Translations under genes and position numbers: made by a program
In this document: positions 31,491-39,241 of the stretch, piece after piece
Numbering within the stretch: position 1 is the stretch's first letter
Layout: every line of letters starts with the position of its first letter
From: Glycomyces sambucus
Lineage (GTDB): Bacteria; Actinomycetota; Actinomycetes; Mycobacteriales; Micromonosporaceae
DNA length: 64,000 bases
Reading direction: 5' to 3'
Assembly (NCBI RefSeq): GCF_900102815.1
Contig: NZ_FNGF01000004.1
Coordinates: forward strand, 186,001-250,000
Notes under the pieces: generated by a model
What the model saw: the letters and a program-made list of their open reading frames with translations, nothing else
Database searches by the model: none
Told to the model about the DNA's origin: nothing

Positions 31491-32272
31491 GCGGTGTACT
31501 CCTTCATCCAGGCCAGGCCCGGGACGGTCTCGTTGCGGGGGCGGTATTCGCAGCCGATCCAGCCGGTGTACCCGGATTCGGCGATCGCGGAGAACAGTGC
31601 GCGCCAGCCGATCTCGCCGGTGCCGGGCTCGTGCCGCGAGGGCGGGTCGGCGATCTGGAGGTGGAGGACGAGGTGCTGGAGCCGCTGGTAGGTGCGGATG
31701 AGGTCGCCTTCGTCGATCTGCGCGTGGTAGAAGTCGAGGAGGAGGCCGGCCCGGTCGGGGCCGACGGCCTCGACCACGGCGGCGGCCTGGTCCTGGGTCT
31801 CCAGGACGAACCCGGGGGCGTCGCGCTTGTTCTGGGCTTCGAGGAGCAGGCGCACGCCGGTGCCGGCGGCCTGGTCTGCGGCCCAGGCGATGTTGGCGGT
31901 GTAGCGGGCGAAGGCGCGGTCGCGGGTGACGCCGTCGGGGACGATGCCGCCGACGACGTGGAGGAAGGGCGCGCCGAGCGCGGTGGCGTACTCGAGGCCG
32001 CGCAGGACGCCGTCGCGGTACTCCCCCACCGCGTCGGGCAGGCACGCGAGTCCTTGGCGGGTGGGCGATCCGGCGGGGCCCATGGGGGTGTTGACGAGGA
32101 TCTGCTCGAGGCCGTTGTCGGTGAGGAGGCGCGCGAGGCGCGCGGGCTCGTACTCGTAGGGGGAGGGGTACTCGACGGCGGTGAACCCGGCGTTCGCGGC
32201 GGCGGCGAAGCGGTCTTCGAAGGCGTGCTCGGTGAAGAGCCACTTGAGGTTGGCGTCGAAGCGGAGTGTCAT
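31487..32272 (-). CDS. otnI: Hydroxypyruvate isomerase family, 2-oxo-tetronate isomerase-like (OtnI)
   Basis: 261 aa TIM-barrel of the xylose isomerase-like group. It begins FDANLKWLFTEHAFEDRFAAA, as Hyi/OtnI do, and has metal-ligand residues in LLLEAQNKRDAPGF (Glu), LLLDFYHAQI (Asp, His) and IGCEYRP (Glu). OtnI converts 2-oxo-tetronate to 3-oxo-tetronate before OtnK. The ATG has GAGGAG upstream, and only 10 bp separate it from the dehydrogenase gene. Hydroxypyruvate isomerase is the alternative, but context favours OtnI. Confidence 0.87.
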   Translation of the reverse strand: MTLRFDANLKWLFTEHAFEDRFAAAANAGFTAVEYPSPYEYEPARLARLLTDNGLEQILVNTPMGPAGSPTRQGLACLPDAVGEYRDGVLRGLEYATALGAPFLHVVGGIVPDGVTRDRAFARYTANIAWAADQAAGTGVRLLLEAQNKRDAPGFVLETQDQAAAVVEAVGPDRAGLLLDFYHAQIDEGDLIRTYQRLQHLVLHLQIADPPSRHEPGTGEIGWRALFSAIAESGYTGWIGCEYRPRNETVPGLAWMKEYTA

Positions 32273-32282
32273 GGCGGGCTCC

Positions 32283-33269
32283 TCAGGGGGCGGTGCGGGC
32301 GTCGGCGCACTCGGGGTTGACGGTCTGCGGCGGGATGAGTCCCCTGAGTCCGTCCACAACGGACTGTGCGGCCATCATGCCCGAGCGGGCGCGGGATTCG
32401 ACGGTGGCGGCGCCGATGTGCGCGGTGACGAGGAGGTTGTCGAGGCCGCGGAGGGGGCTGTCGGCGGGGAGGGGTTCGGTCTCGACGGTGTCGAGGGCGG
32501 CCCCGGCGAGCCTGCCGGAGGCGAGGGCGGCGGCGAGGGCGTCCTCGTCCACGACGCCGCCGCGGGCGGCGTTGATGAGGTAGGCGCCGTCCTTCATGCG
32601 CGCCATGGCGTCCGCGTCGATGAGGTGGTGGGTCTCGGGGGTGAGGAAGAGGTGGAGGCTGACGAAGTCGGCTTCGGCGAGGAGGTCGTCGAGGGTGGCT
32701 TCGCGGATGCCGTGCGCGTCTGCGAAGGCGCGGTCGAAGTAGGGGTCGTAGGCCACGACCCGCATGCCGATCCCCTGGGCCATGGTGGCGACGAGCTTGC
32801 CGATGGCGCCGAGGCCGACCACGCCGAGGACGGCGCCGCCGAGTTCGCGGCCGGAGACCTGGTCCCAGCCGCCGGCGCGCACGGTGGCGACGTTCTGGGG
32901 GATGGTGCGGGCGGCGGCGAGGAGGAGGCCGATGGTGTGCTCGGCGACGGATTGGCGGTTGACGCCGGGGGTGGGGCAGACGGCGATGCCGCGGGCGGTG
33001 GCGGCGGGGACGTCGATGTTGTCGTAGCCGACGCCGGTGCGGCCGATGACGCGGAGGTTCGGCGCGGCGTCGAAGAGCTCGGGGGTGAAGGGGTCGGTGC
33101 CGGCGACGATGGCGTCGAAGGGGCCGACGAGGTCGACCAGGCGCTCGCCGGTCTCGGCGCGGTCCTTGAAGGAGCTGTGCACGACGTCGAGGCCGGCGTC
33201 GCGGAGGTGGCGGTCCACCGCGTCCCCCGGTCGCAGCCATGCCGTGGTGACGAGTACGCGTCCAGTCAT
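32283..33269 (-). CDS. D-2-hydroxyacid dehydrogenase, first step of the tetronate operon
   Basis: 328 aa. Rossmann motif VVGLGAIGKLVATMAQG, the NAARGGVVDEDAL stretch with catalytic Arg, Glu in DTVETEPLP and His in TAHIGA mark a phosphoglycerate dehydrogenase-like enzyme. It should oxidise C2 of a C4 sugar acid to the 2-oxo acid for OtnI. In described threonate/erythronate pathways this step is done by LtnD, of another dehydrogenase family, so this is a substitution. It is the first gene of the operon, 39 bp after an ACTATAGT operator. Confidence 0.88.
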   Translation of the reverse strand: MTGRVLVTTAWLRPGDAVDRHLRDAGLDVVHSSFKDRAETGERLVDLVGPFDAIVAGTDPFTPELFDAAPNLRVIGRTGVGYDNIDVPAATARGIAVCPTPGVNRQSVAEHTIGLLLAAARTIPQNVATVRAGGWDQVSGRELGGAVLGVVGLGAIGKLVATMAQGIGMRVVAYDPYFDRAFADAHGIREATLDDLLAEADFVSLHLFLTPETHHLIDADAMARMKDGAYLINAARGGVVDEDALAAALASGRLAGAALDTVETEPLPADSPLRGLDNLLVTAHIGAATVESRARSGMMAAQSVVDGLRGLIPPQTVNPECADARTAP

Positions 33270-33307
33270 CTCCGTCGGTCCTTCCGTCGCATCCGAACGT
33301 TAATAAA

Positions 33308-33319
33308 ATACTATAGTAG
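33308..33319. promoter_or_regulatory. Probable GntR operator of the tetronate operon
   Basis: AATACTATAGTA contains the perfect 10-bp palindrome TACTATAGTA (33310-33319). The 11-mer AATACTATAGT is identical at 27322-27332 before the TRAP-like permease, with the GntR gene between the two sites. Confidence 0.65.
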
Positions 33320-33401
33320 TCGTTCGTATCGTACACGACAGCCGCGGCACACGCGTGCCACGGCGGATCGCAGTTCTGGAGGACGGGGCTGGACGAGGCG
33401 A

Positions 33402-33986
33402 CTAGGTGAGGACGGGGCCGACCACCGAGGCGGTCATCTTGCGCACGGCCGCGGCGTCGGGCCGGGCGTCGCGGTCGGCGAACAGCAGGTGGGCGGTGCC
33501 GATGAGGGTCGGGGCGAGGCCGTCGACCTCGGCCTCGGGCGCGATGCGGCCGAGGTCCCGCTCCTCGGCGAGGTAGGCGGCGACCATCTCGACGCCCTCG
33601 GTCAGCACGGGCACGCCCACGGGCCACGCCTCGCGCAGGCGCGCGCGGAGCTGGACGCGGAAGGTCAGGAGCGGCACGATCGCCACGGCGACCGAGCCGA
33701 ACAGCGCGGTGACCGCCTCGGCGAGGTTGTCGACGACGTTCCCGGTGCCGGCCGCCGTGCGGAGCGCGGCGGCCTGGGCGTCGAGGCGCTCGACCCGGTC
33801 GATGACGAACCCGGCGAGGAAGTCGTCGAAGTCAGTGAAGTGGCGGTGCAGGACGCCCTTGGCGACCTGGGCCTCGTCGGTGACGGCGCGGCTGGTCAGG
33901 GCGCTGGGGCCGTCGCGCAGCAGGACGCGCTCGGCCGCGTCGAACAGCTGCGTCCGCGGATCGCGGAGGGCCACCCCTGTCGGCAC
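33402..33986 (-). CDS. TetR-family regulator
   Basis: 194 aa from GTG at 33986, chosen for AGGGAGG 6 nt upstream. The N-terminal helix-turn-helix is seen in RTQLFDAAERVLLRDGPSALTSRAVTDEAQVAKGVLHRHF shortened here to its parts; the FTDFDDFLAGFV end of the domain is typical. The C-terminal ligand domain is Ala/Val rich. It is divergent from a methyltransferase gene and a palindrome lies in that gene's promoter, so it probably represses it. Confidence 0.85.
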   Translation of the reverse strand: MPTGVALRDPRTQLFDAAERVLLRDGPSALTSRAVTDEAQVAKGVLHRHFTDFDDFLAGFVIDRVERLDAQAAALRTAAGTGNVVDNLAEAVTALFGSVAVAIVPLLTFRVQLRARLREAWPVGVPVLTEGVEMVAAYLAEERDLGRIAPEAEVDGLAPTLIGTAHLLFADRDARPDAAAVRKMTASVVGPVLT

Positions 33987-34027
33987 CGCGCGCCTCCCTT
34001 GCCTCGGTTCCCCCGAATTCTGCCAGA

Positions 34028-34057
34028 TTGACAAGTGGGCAATCGCCCATTTAGAGT
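34028..34057 (+). promoter_or_regulatory. Consensus promoter with embedded palindrome, leaderless
   Basis: TTGACA (34028-34033), 18-bp spacer, TAGAGT (34052-34057), then ATG 6 nt later at 34064. The spacer holds an inverted repeat TGGGC/GCCCA (34036-34049). A repressor bound there would block the promoter; the divergent TetR is the obvious candidate. Confidence 0.75.
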
Positions 34058-34063
34058 GGGCGC

Positions 34064-34870
34064 ATGACCACTCCTGTACCCGAACCCCACCAGGTGCGCG
34101 AGGCCGCGGAGTCCTTCGGGGTCGACGCCGCCCGCTACGACCGCACCCGTCCCTCCTATCCGGACGACATGATTGGCCGCATCGCGGCGGCGGCCCCCGG
34201 CCCCGACCTGCTCGACGTCGGCTGTGGCACCGGGATCTCCTCGCGGCGGTTCGCGGCGGCGGGCTGCCGCGTGCTCGGCCTCGACGCGGACGCGCGCATG
34301 GCGGCCTTCGCCGAGCGCGCGGGCACCGAGGTCGAGGTGGGGCGGTTCGAGGAGTGGGAGGCACGAAGCCGCACCTTCGACGCGGTCGCCGCGGCCCAGA
34401 CCTGGCACTGGGTCGAGCCCGTCGCGGGGGCGGTGAAGGCCGCGGAGCTGCTGCGGCCCGACGGCATCCTGGTCGCGATGTGGAACGTGGCCCAGCCGCC
34501 GCCGGACCTGAGCCGCGCCTTCGCCGAGGCGAGCCGCGAGGCCATGCCGCCGCAGCTCGCGCAGTTGCTCGCGGGGTCGAACGCGGGGAAGTCCGCGATG
34601 GACGGCTACCGGCCGATGTTCGACACTGCGGCCGAGGGGATCAGGGCCTCGGGCGCGTTCACCGGGCCCGAGGAGTGGCGCACCGCCTGGGAGCGCGAGT
34701 ACACCCGGGACGAATGGCTCGACCAGCTCCCCACCAGCGGGATCTTCACGCGACTCCCCCGCGCCCGGCTCGACCCGCTGCTCGCGGCGGTCGGCGCGGT
34801 GATCGACGCGGCGGGCGGCGCGTTCACGGTGGCGTACACGACCGTCGCGGTAGTGGCCGTGCGCGCCTAG
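34064..34870 (+). CDS. Class I SAM-dependent methyltransferase
   Basis: 268 aa. The SAM-binding motif I is LLDVGCGTGISSRRF, the acidic residue after beta-2 is in VLGLDADARMA, and motif III is FDAVAAAQTWHWVEP, the methyltransferase_11 pattern with the common AQxxHW segment. Residues 1-35 include the VDAARYDRTRPSYP stretch found in this group. Substrate unknown. Regulation by the divergent TetR is likely. Confidence 0.87.
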   Translation: MTTPVPEPHQVREAAESFGVDAARYDRTRPSYPDDMIGRIAAAAPGPDLLDVGCGTGISSRRFAAAGCRVLGLDADARMAAFAERAGTEVEVGRFEEWEARSRTFDAVAAAQTWHWVEPVAGAVKAAELLRPDGILVAMWNVAQPPPDLSRAFAEASREAMPPQLAQLLAGSNAGKSAMDGYRPMFDTAAEGIRASGAFTGPEEWRTAWEREYTRDEWLDQLPTSGIFTRLPRARLDPLLAAVGAVIDAAGGAFTVAYTTVAVVAVRA

Positions 34871-34900
34871 AACCCAAGTGCGCCTTGGACTCCGGCACGC

Positions 34901-35515
34901 CTAGTCCCCCAGCGAGTCCAGGGTCGTCAGGGCGATCGCGGCGGCGCGGCGCATGGCCTCGGTGACGGCGGCCGGGTCGCCGTCCTCGCGCAGGGCCGCC
35001 ATGGCGGCGGCGCTGACGGCCCCGACGACCGCGCCGAGCACGGCGGCGGCCGTGGTGCGGTCGAGCTCATCGGGGTAGGCGTCGAGGAGGGCGTCGGCGA
35101 TGCGGGCTTGGCCGGCGAAGGCGGTGTGGAGGACCCGGGCCTGGACGGCGGGCGACTCCACGATGAGGCGGGCGCGGAGCGCGGCCATGCCGGTGGGCAG
35201 GTCGCGCGCGGCGGTGTCGTCGATCATCGCGGCGAGCGAGGCGGCGAGGGCGTCGCGCAGCGGCGTGCCGGGCGCGCGCTCCTCGATGACGCGGATCGCG
35301 AGGTCGAGGCGGGCCCGGCCGTCGCTGAGGAGCACGTCCTCCTTGGTCGGGAAGTGGAGGAAGAAGGTGCGCTTGGAGACGTCGGCGGCCTCGGCGATGT
35401 CGGCCACGCCGGTGGCCTCGTAGCCGCGCTCCTGGAACAGCCTTGCGGCCGTGGCGATCAGGGTGTCCCTGGTCTGCTGCTTCTTGCGTTCGCGGCGCCC
35501 CGGTCCCTCCGTCAC
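34901..35515 (-). CDS. TetR-family regulator
   Basis: 204 aa from GTG at 35515. A TATGCT hexamer on the minus strand lies 6 nt before it, which suggests a leaderless message. The helix-turn-helix domain is clear (RDTLIATAARLFQERGYEA, VADIAEAADVSKRTFFLHFPTK). The C-terminal domain is helical with an acidic/Ala-rich end. It is divergent from an SDR gene with 17-bp direct repeats in between. Confidence 0.87.
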   Translation of the reverse strand: MTEGPGRRERKKQQTRDTLIATAARLFQERGYEATGVADIAEAADVSKRTFFLHFPTKEDVLLSDGRARLDLAIRVIEERAPGTPLRDALAASLAAMIDDTAARDLPTGMAALRARLIVESPAVQARVLHTAFAGQARIADALLDAYPDELDRTTAAAVLGAVVGAVSAAAMAALREDGDPAAVTEAMRRAAAIALTTLDSLGD

Positions 35516-35538
35516 CGGGCCAGCATAGTGCAGCCCGG

Positions 35539-35588
35539 ATATCGTTGCACCCGGAATATCAATGCACTCGGTATACTCATATACTCGG
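35539..35588. promoter_or_regulatory. 17-bp spaced direct repeats between TetR and SDR genes
   Basis: The elements TGCACCCGG, TGCACTCGG and TATACTCGG end at 35554, 35571 and 35588, exactly 17 bp apart, within longer similar units (ATATC-N2-TGCAC at the first two). The block is AT-rich for this genome and covers the divergent promoter area. Confidence 0.6.
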
Positions 35589-35629
35589 ATCACTGAACGC
35601 GCGGTCGCGCGGCACGAGAGGAGTACGCG

Positions 35630-36604
35630 ATGGGGAGCATGGACGGGCGCACGGTGCTGGTCACGGGCGCCGGAAGGGGCATCGGGCGGGCGGAGGCGCT
35701 GCACCTCGCCTCGCTCGGCGCGAACGTGGTCGTGAACGACCCGGGCGTGGACACCGACGGCCGGGGCGGTGACGCGGGGGTGGCCCAGGCGGTGGTCGAC
35801 GAGATCACCGCCCTCGGCGGCCGGGCGGTGGCCGACCGCGGCAGCGTCGCCGACTGGGGCGGCGCCGAGCGCATGGTCGAGCGGGCCGTCGCCGAGTTCG
35901 GCGACCTCCACGCGGTGGTCAACAACGCCGCCACCGAGGTGAACAAGGGCGTCGAGCGCCTGGAGGAGGCCGAGTTCGACGACGTGGTCGCCGTCAAGCT
36001 CAAGGGCACCTTCGCGGTCAGCCGCTGGGCCGCCGTCCACTGGCGCCGCCGCTGGGAGGCCGGGGACCGCGCGCCCCGCGCGATCGTGAACACCGCCTCG
36101 GGCTCGGGGCTGTTCAACTCCCTTCCCGCCCAGTCGAACTACGCCGCCGCGAACGCGGGCGTCGCGGCCCTGACCACGGTCCACGCCCTCGAACTCGGGC
36201 GCCTGGGCGTGCGCGTCAACTGCGTCGCGCCCTCGATGGTCCGCACCCGGCTCACGCACGGCGTCCCGGGCATGGACGAGGCCCCCGCCGAGGGCCCGGA
36301 CCCGAATGACCCCGCGATGGTCGCGCCGCTCGTGGCCTACCTCGCCGGTCCCGACTGCGCGTTCACCGGGCAGGTGCTCTCGATCCGCGGCGGCACCGTC
36401 CTCGCCTCGCACCCGTGGACCCTCGGCGAGCACGTCCACAAGGAGGACGGCGCCTGGACGGTTGAGGAGCTGGCCGAACGCCTCCCGGGGCTCCCCCTGG
36501 ACGACCCGTTCGACACCCTCGCCGCGGCCCTCGGCGCCGCGCTCGGCGAGCACGGCCGCGAGGCGATCCAGGCGATGGTCGCCGCCGAGCTCGACAAGCC
36601 CTGA
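35630..36604 (+). CDS. SDR-family oxidoreductase lacking the catalytic Lys
   Basis: 324 aa. NAD(P)-binding motif VTGAGRGIGRAEAL, NNAATEV, a Ser in NTASGSG and the Tyr in SNYAAANAG mark a short-chain dehydrogenase of the type found in fatty-acid or steroid side-chain oxidation. In YxxxK the Lys is replaced by Asn (codon AAC at 36151-36153). The C-terminal 75 residues after LSIRGG extend beyond the usual 250-residue fold and resemble the C-terminus of multifunctional-enzyme-type SDRs. Activity may be lost or altered. The divergent TetR is the likely regulator. Confidence 0.83.
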   Translation: MGSMDGRTVLVTGAGRGIGRAEALHLASLGANVVVNDPGVDTDGRGGDAGVAQAVVDEITALGGRAVADRGSVADWGGAERMVERAVAEFGDLHAVVNNAATEVNKGVERLEEAEFDDVVAVKLKGTFAVSRWAAVHWRRRWEAGDRAPRAIVNTASGSGLFNSLPAQSNYAAANAGVAALTTVHALELGRLGVRVNCVAPSMVRTRLTHGVPGMDEAPAEGPDPNDPAMVAPLVAYLAGPDCAFTGQVLSIRGGTVLASHPWTLGEHVHKEDGAWTVEELAERLPGLPLDDPFDTLAAALGAALGEHGREAIQAMVAAELDKP

Positions 36605-36616
36605 CCTGCGGACCGG

Positions 36617-36655
36617 CCGCCCCTGACGTGCCGCGGGAGGCACTGTCAGGGGCGG
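36617..36655 (+). terminator. Strong hairpin after SDR gene
   Basis: CCGCCCCTGAC (36617-36627) pairs with GTCAGGGGCGG (36645-36655), and the inner GTGCC/GGCAC extends the stem with one bulge. Confidence 0.85.
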
Positions 36656-36750
36656 TCAGCGCGGTGTCAGTGCGGTGTCAGGAGGCGGCCCCATAGTTGC
36701 CTCATCAAGGCGAACCGCCACCGAGAACACCGCTTGAAGGAGCACCCGAG

Positions 36751-37155
36751 ATGACGACCACCACCTTCTCCGCCCAGGACGTCACCACCATCCGCACCGC
36801 CGCGTGGGGCGCCGTGTCGCTCATGTCCGCCGCCGGGATCGCCGGGTCCGCGCACCGGGTCGGCACCGATGCCTCCCTGGCGCTCGTCGCCGCCACCGGC
36901 CCCGTCGGCCACGTGGTCGCCAGCGCCAAGGGCGCCAAGCTCAAGGGCAAGTCCACCGCCGAGCTGGCCGACCAGGTCTTCCCCGCGCTCACCGCGAGCG
37001 TCGCGCTCCTGGAGGCGCGCGACCCGGCCGAGGCCGAGGAGTTCCGCTCGCTGATCGGCATCGTCGTGGAGGCCGCGAACCGCGCCCACCGCGGCGGGCC
37101 CAGCCCGGTCATGGACGACATGTCCCGCAAGATCGCCGAGGCGATGAACGCGTAA
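36751..37155 (+). CDS. Conserved small protein of unknown function
   Basis: 134 aa from ATG at 36751 with GAAGGAG 8 nt upstream. It is soluble, mostly helical, with a Gly/Ala-rich centre (LMSAAGIAGSAHRVGTDASL) and a basic GAKLKGKS loop. No signal peptide or catalytic motif is visible. I believe similar single-domain proteins occur in other actinomycetes, but I cannot name a family. Confidence 0.7.
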   Translation: MTTTTFSAQDVTTIRTAAWGAVSLMSAAGIAGSAHRVGTDASLALVAATGPVGHVVASAKGAKLKGKSTAELADQVFPALTASVALLEARDPAEAEEFRSLIGIVVEAANRAHRGGPSPVMDDMSRKIAEAMNA

Positions 37156-37211
37156 CCGCCACCTCCCCGGTGAACGAGGGGGCCGACCGCACTGCGGCCG
37201 GCCCCTCGTCT

Positions 37212-37259
37212 TGTTCCGGGGCGCAGTCGTGTTCTGGGGCGCAGTCGTGTTCCGGGCGG
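37212..37259. repeat. 18-bp tandem repeat
   Basis: TGTTCCGGGGCGCAGTCG (37212-37229) is followed by a copy with one change (37230-37247) and a decayed third copy. It lies in the 196-bp gap before the DUF4383 gene. Confidence 0.75.
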
Positions 37260-37351
37260 TGCGGTTGCGGACGGCGGGTCGCGTTCGCGCCGATGTGTTC
37301 CCGGGGCTCCCTTCGGGTACCCGGCCGGGGCCACACCGAGAGGAGATCGCC

Positions 37352-37879
37352 ATGAACTCGCGACCGATGTCGACGACGGGGCACCACTGGTGGGAGGCGG
37401 AGCGGCGGCGCACCACCGCCGTCCAGCAGGGGCTGAACGCCGTCTCCTGGGTCTTCCTCGTGATCGGTGTCATGGGCTTCGTCCCCCTGTTCACCTCCGA
37501 CTTCTCCGGGCTCGCGTTCGCCGGCCCGGACTCCACCGCCGAGCTGTTCGGGGTCTTCGCGACCTCCGTGCTCGCCAACCTGGTCCACCTGCTGTTCGGC
37601 GTGCTGGGCTTCATCATGTCGTGGATGGCGCGGTTCGCGCGCCGCACGCTCATCGGCGGCGGCGTGCTCTTCGCGGTCCTGGGCCTGATCGGACTGATCG
37701 CGGATGCGGCCGGCGACGGCGGCTTCCTGCCCTCGAACTGGGCCACGGGCCTGCTGCACCTGGGCCTGGGCGTCCTGATGCTGGTCATGGGCTTCGTGCT
37801 GCACCGCCGCCTCCCCCGCGAGAGCGAGGCGCGCGGCGAGGGCGACTTCGGCGAGACCAACCGCGGCGCGGCGCGTTGA
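37352..37879 (+). CDS. DUF4383 four-helix membrane protein
   Basis: 175 aa from ATG at 37352 with GAGAGGAG upstream. Four hydrophobic segments and the stretch LFGVFATSVLANLVHLLFGVLG match DUF4383, a family of actinobacterial membrane proteins of unknown function. The stop overlaps the TTG start of the next hydrolase gene (TTGA), so at least three genes here are co-translated. Confidence 0.85.
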   Translation: MNSRPMSTTGHHWWEAERRRTTAVQQGLNAVSWVFLVIGVMGFVPLFTSDFSGLAFAGPDSTAELFGVFATSVLANLVHLLFGVLGFIMSWMARFARRTLIGGGVLFAVLGLIGLIADAAGDGGFLPSNWATGLLHLGLGVLMLVMGFVLHRRLPRESEARGEGDFGETNRGAAR

Positions 37880-38805
37880 CCGCCTTCTTCCCCGGCTTCG
37901 AGGAGTGGGACGTCGAGGCGACGCCGGGCGTGGTCCTGCACGGGCGCTCGGGCGGGTCGGGCCCGCCGGTGGTCCTGCTCCACGGCCATCCGCGCACGCA
38001 CACGACCTGGCACCGGGTCGCCCCGGCCCTGGCCGCGGGCGGGTTCACGGTGGTGTGCCCCGATCTGCGCGGCTACGGCCGCTCCTCGAAGCCCGATCCG
38101 GACGCCGAGCACCTGCTGTACAGCGACCGCGCGATGGCCGCCGACGTCGCGGGGCTCATGAGCGTGCTCGGACATGAGCGGTTCGCGGTGGCGGGGCACG
38201 ACCGGGGCGCGTACGCGGCGTTCCGGACCGCGATGGACTTCCCCGAGCGGGTCGCGGCCCTCGCGGTGTGCGACGGCGTGCCGATCCTGGAGGCGCTGGA
38301 CCGGGCGGACGCACGGTTCGCGGCGCGGTGGTGGCACTGGTTCTTCTACGGGGCCTCCCCGCACGCCGAGCGGGTCATCAACGCCGATCCGCTGGCCTGG
38401 TACGGGTTCGACGCGGCGGCCATGGGCGAGGAGAACCACGCTGACGCGGTTGCGGCGGTGGGCGATCCGCTGACGGTGCGGGCGATGCTGGAGGACTACC
38501 GGGCCGGGCTCACGCGCGACCGGGAGCACGACGCGTCCGACCGGGCGATGGGTCTGCGCCTGCAGGCGCCGGTGCTGGCGATGTGGTCGCGCTTCGACGA
38601 CATGGAGGCGCTGTACGGGGACCCGGCGGAGGTGTGGGCGCCGTGGTGCGAGCTGCCGGTCCGCAGGGCCGTGATCGACTCGGGGCACCACATGGCCGAG
38701 GAGGCGCCGGACCAGGTGGCGGCGGCGCTGGCGGGGTTCTTCGACGCGGTGCGCCCGGACGGGCCCCGTTTAGGCGCCCGCGTGCGGGGCACGTTGACCG
38801 CATGA
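37876..38805 (+). CDS. Alpha/beta hydrolase, fluoroacetate dehalogenase-like
   Basis: 309 aa from TTG at 37876, the only start fitting the TTGA overlap with the previous stop. Motifs: HGHPRTHTTWH, CPDLRGYGRSSKP, nucleophile Asp in GHDRGAYAAFR with following Arg, and catalytic His in DSGHHMAEEAP. Unlike the paralogue at 14091-14963, the cap holds RWWHWFFYG, including the His-Trp pair that binds halide in known fluoroacetate dehalogenases, and DYRAG further on. A dehalogenase role is plausible; an epoxide hydrolase is the alternative. The stop overlaps the next gene (ATGA). Confidence 0.82.
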   Translation: MTAFFPGFEEWDVEATPGVVLHGRSGGSGPPVVLLHGHPRTHTTWHRVAPALAAGGFTVVCPDLRGYGRSSKPDPDAEHLLYSDRAMAADVAGLMSVLGHERFAVAGHDRGAYAAFRTAMDFPERVAALAVCDGVPILEALDRADARFAARWWHWFFYGASPHAERVINADPLAWYGFDAAAMGEENHADAVAAVGDPLTVRAMLEDYRAGLTRDREHDASDRAMGLRLQAPVLAMWSRFDDMEALYGDPAEVWAPWCELPVRRAVIDSGHHMAEEAPDQVAAALAGFFDAVRPDGPRLGARVRGTLTA

Positions 38806-39227
38806 GCGACGCCCCTGGTACGACCGACACCGCGACGGCCACGATGCCTTCGGACGTGGACAGGCGAGTGGGCCGGTTCGACCGGTTCTCCTCGCTGGCG
38901 TCGAAGGTGGCCAGCCGCCCCGGCTACTTCGCGTTCTGCGTGCTGCTGGTCCTCATCTGGGCGCCGACGTTCTTCTTCTTCGACAAGCTGACCTGGCACC
39001 TGCTCATCGACACGGTCACCACGATCATCACGTTCCTGACGGTGGCGCTGCTGCAGAACAGCGAGACGCGGAACGAGGCGGCGCTCCAGCACAAGCTGAA
39101 CGCGGTCGCGGCCGGTCTGGCGGACATCATGGACCGCCTCTCTGACGGCGAGGAGCCCGAGGAGATGAGGAAGCGCCGCACTGAGCTTCTCCGAGCTGTG
39201 GGGCTGGAGGAGGACGAGAGCGTCTAG
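38802..39227 (+). CDS. Low-affinity iron permease-like membrane protein
   Basis: 141 aa with two hydrophobic segments (YFAFCVLLVLIWAPTFFFF; LLIDTVTTIITFLTVALLQ) followed by the amphipathic ALQHKLNAVAAGLADIM helix. This pattern matches the low affinity iron permease family (PF04120), whose bacterial members are of unproven function. It is the last gene of the operon that starts with DUF4383 or earlier, and it is convergent with Ku. Confidence 0.8.
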   Translation: MSDAPGTTDTATATMPSDVDRRVGRFDRFSSLASKVASRPGYFAFCVLLVLIWAPTFFFFDKLTWHLLIDTVTTIITFLTVALLQNSETRNEAALQHKLNAVAAGLADIMDRLSDGEEPEEMRKRRTELLRAVGLEEDESV

Positions 39228-39241
39228 GCCGACGAGAGGGT

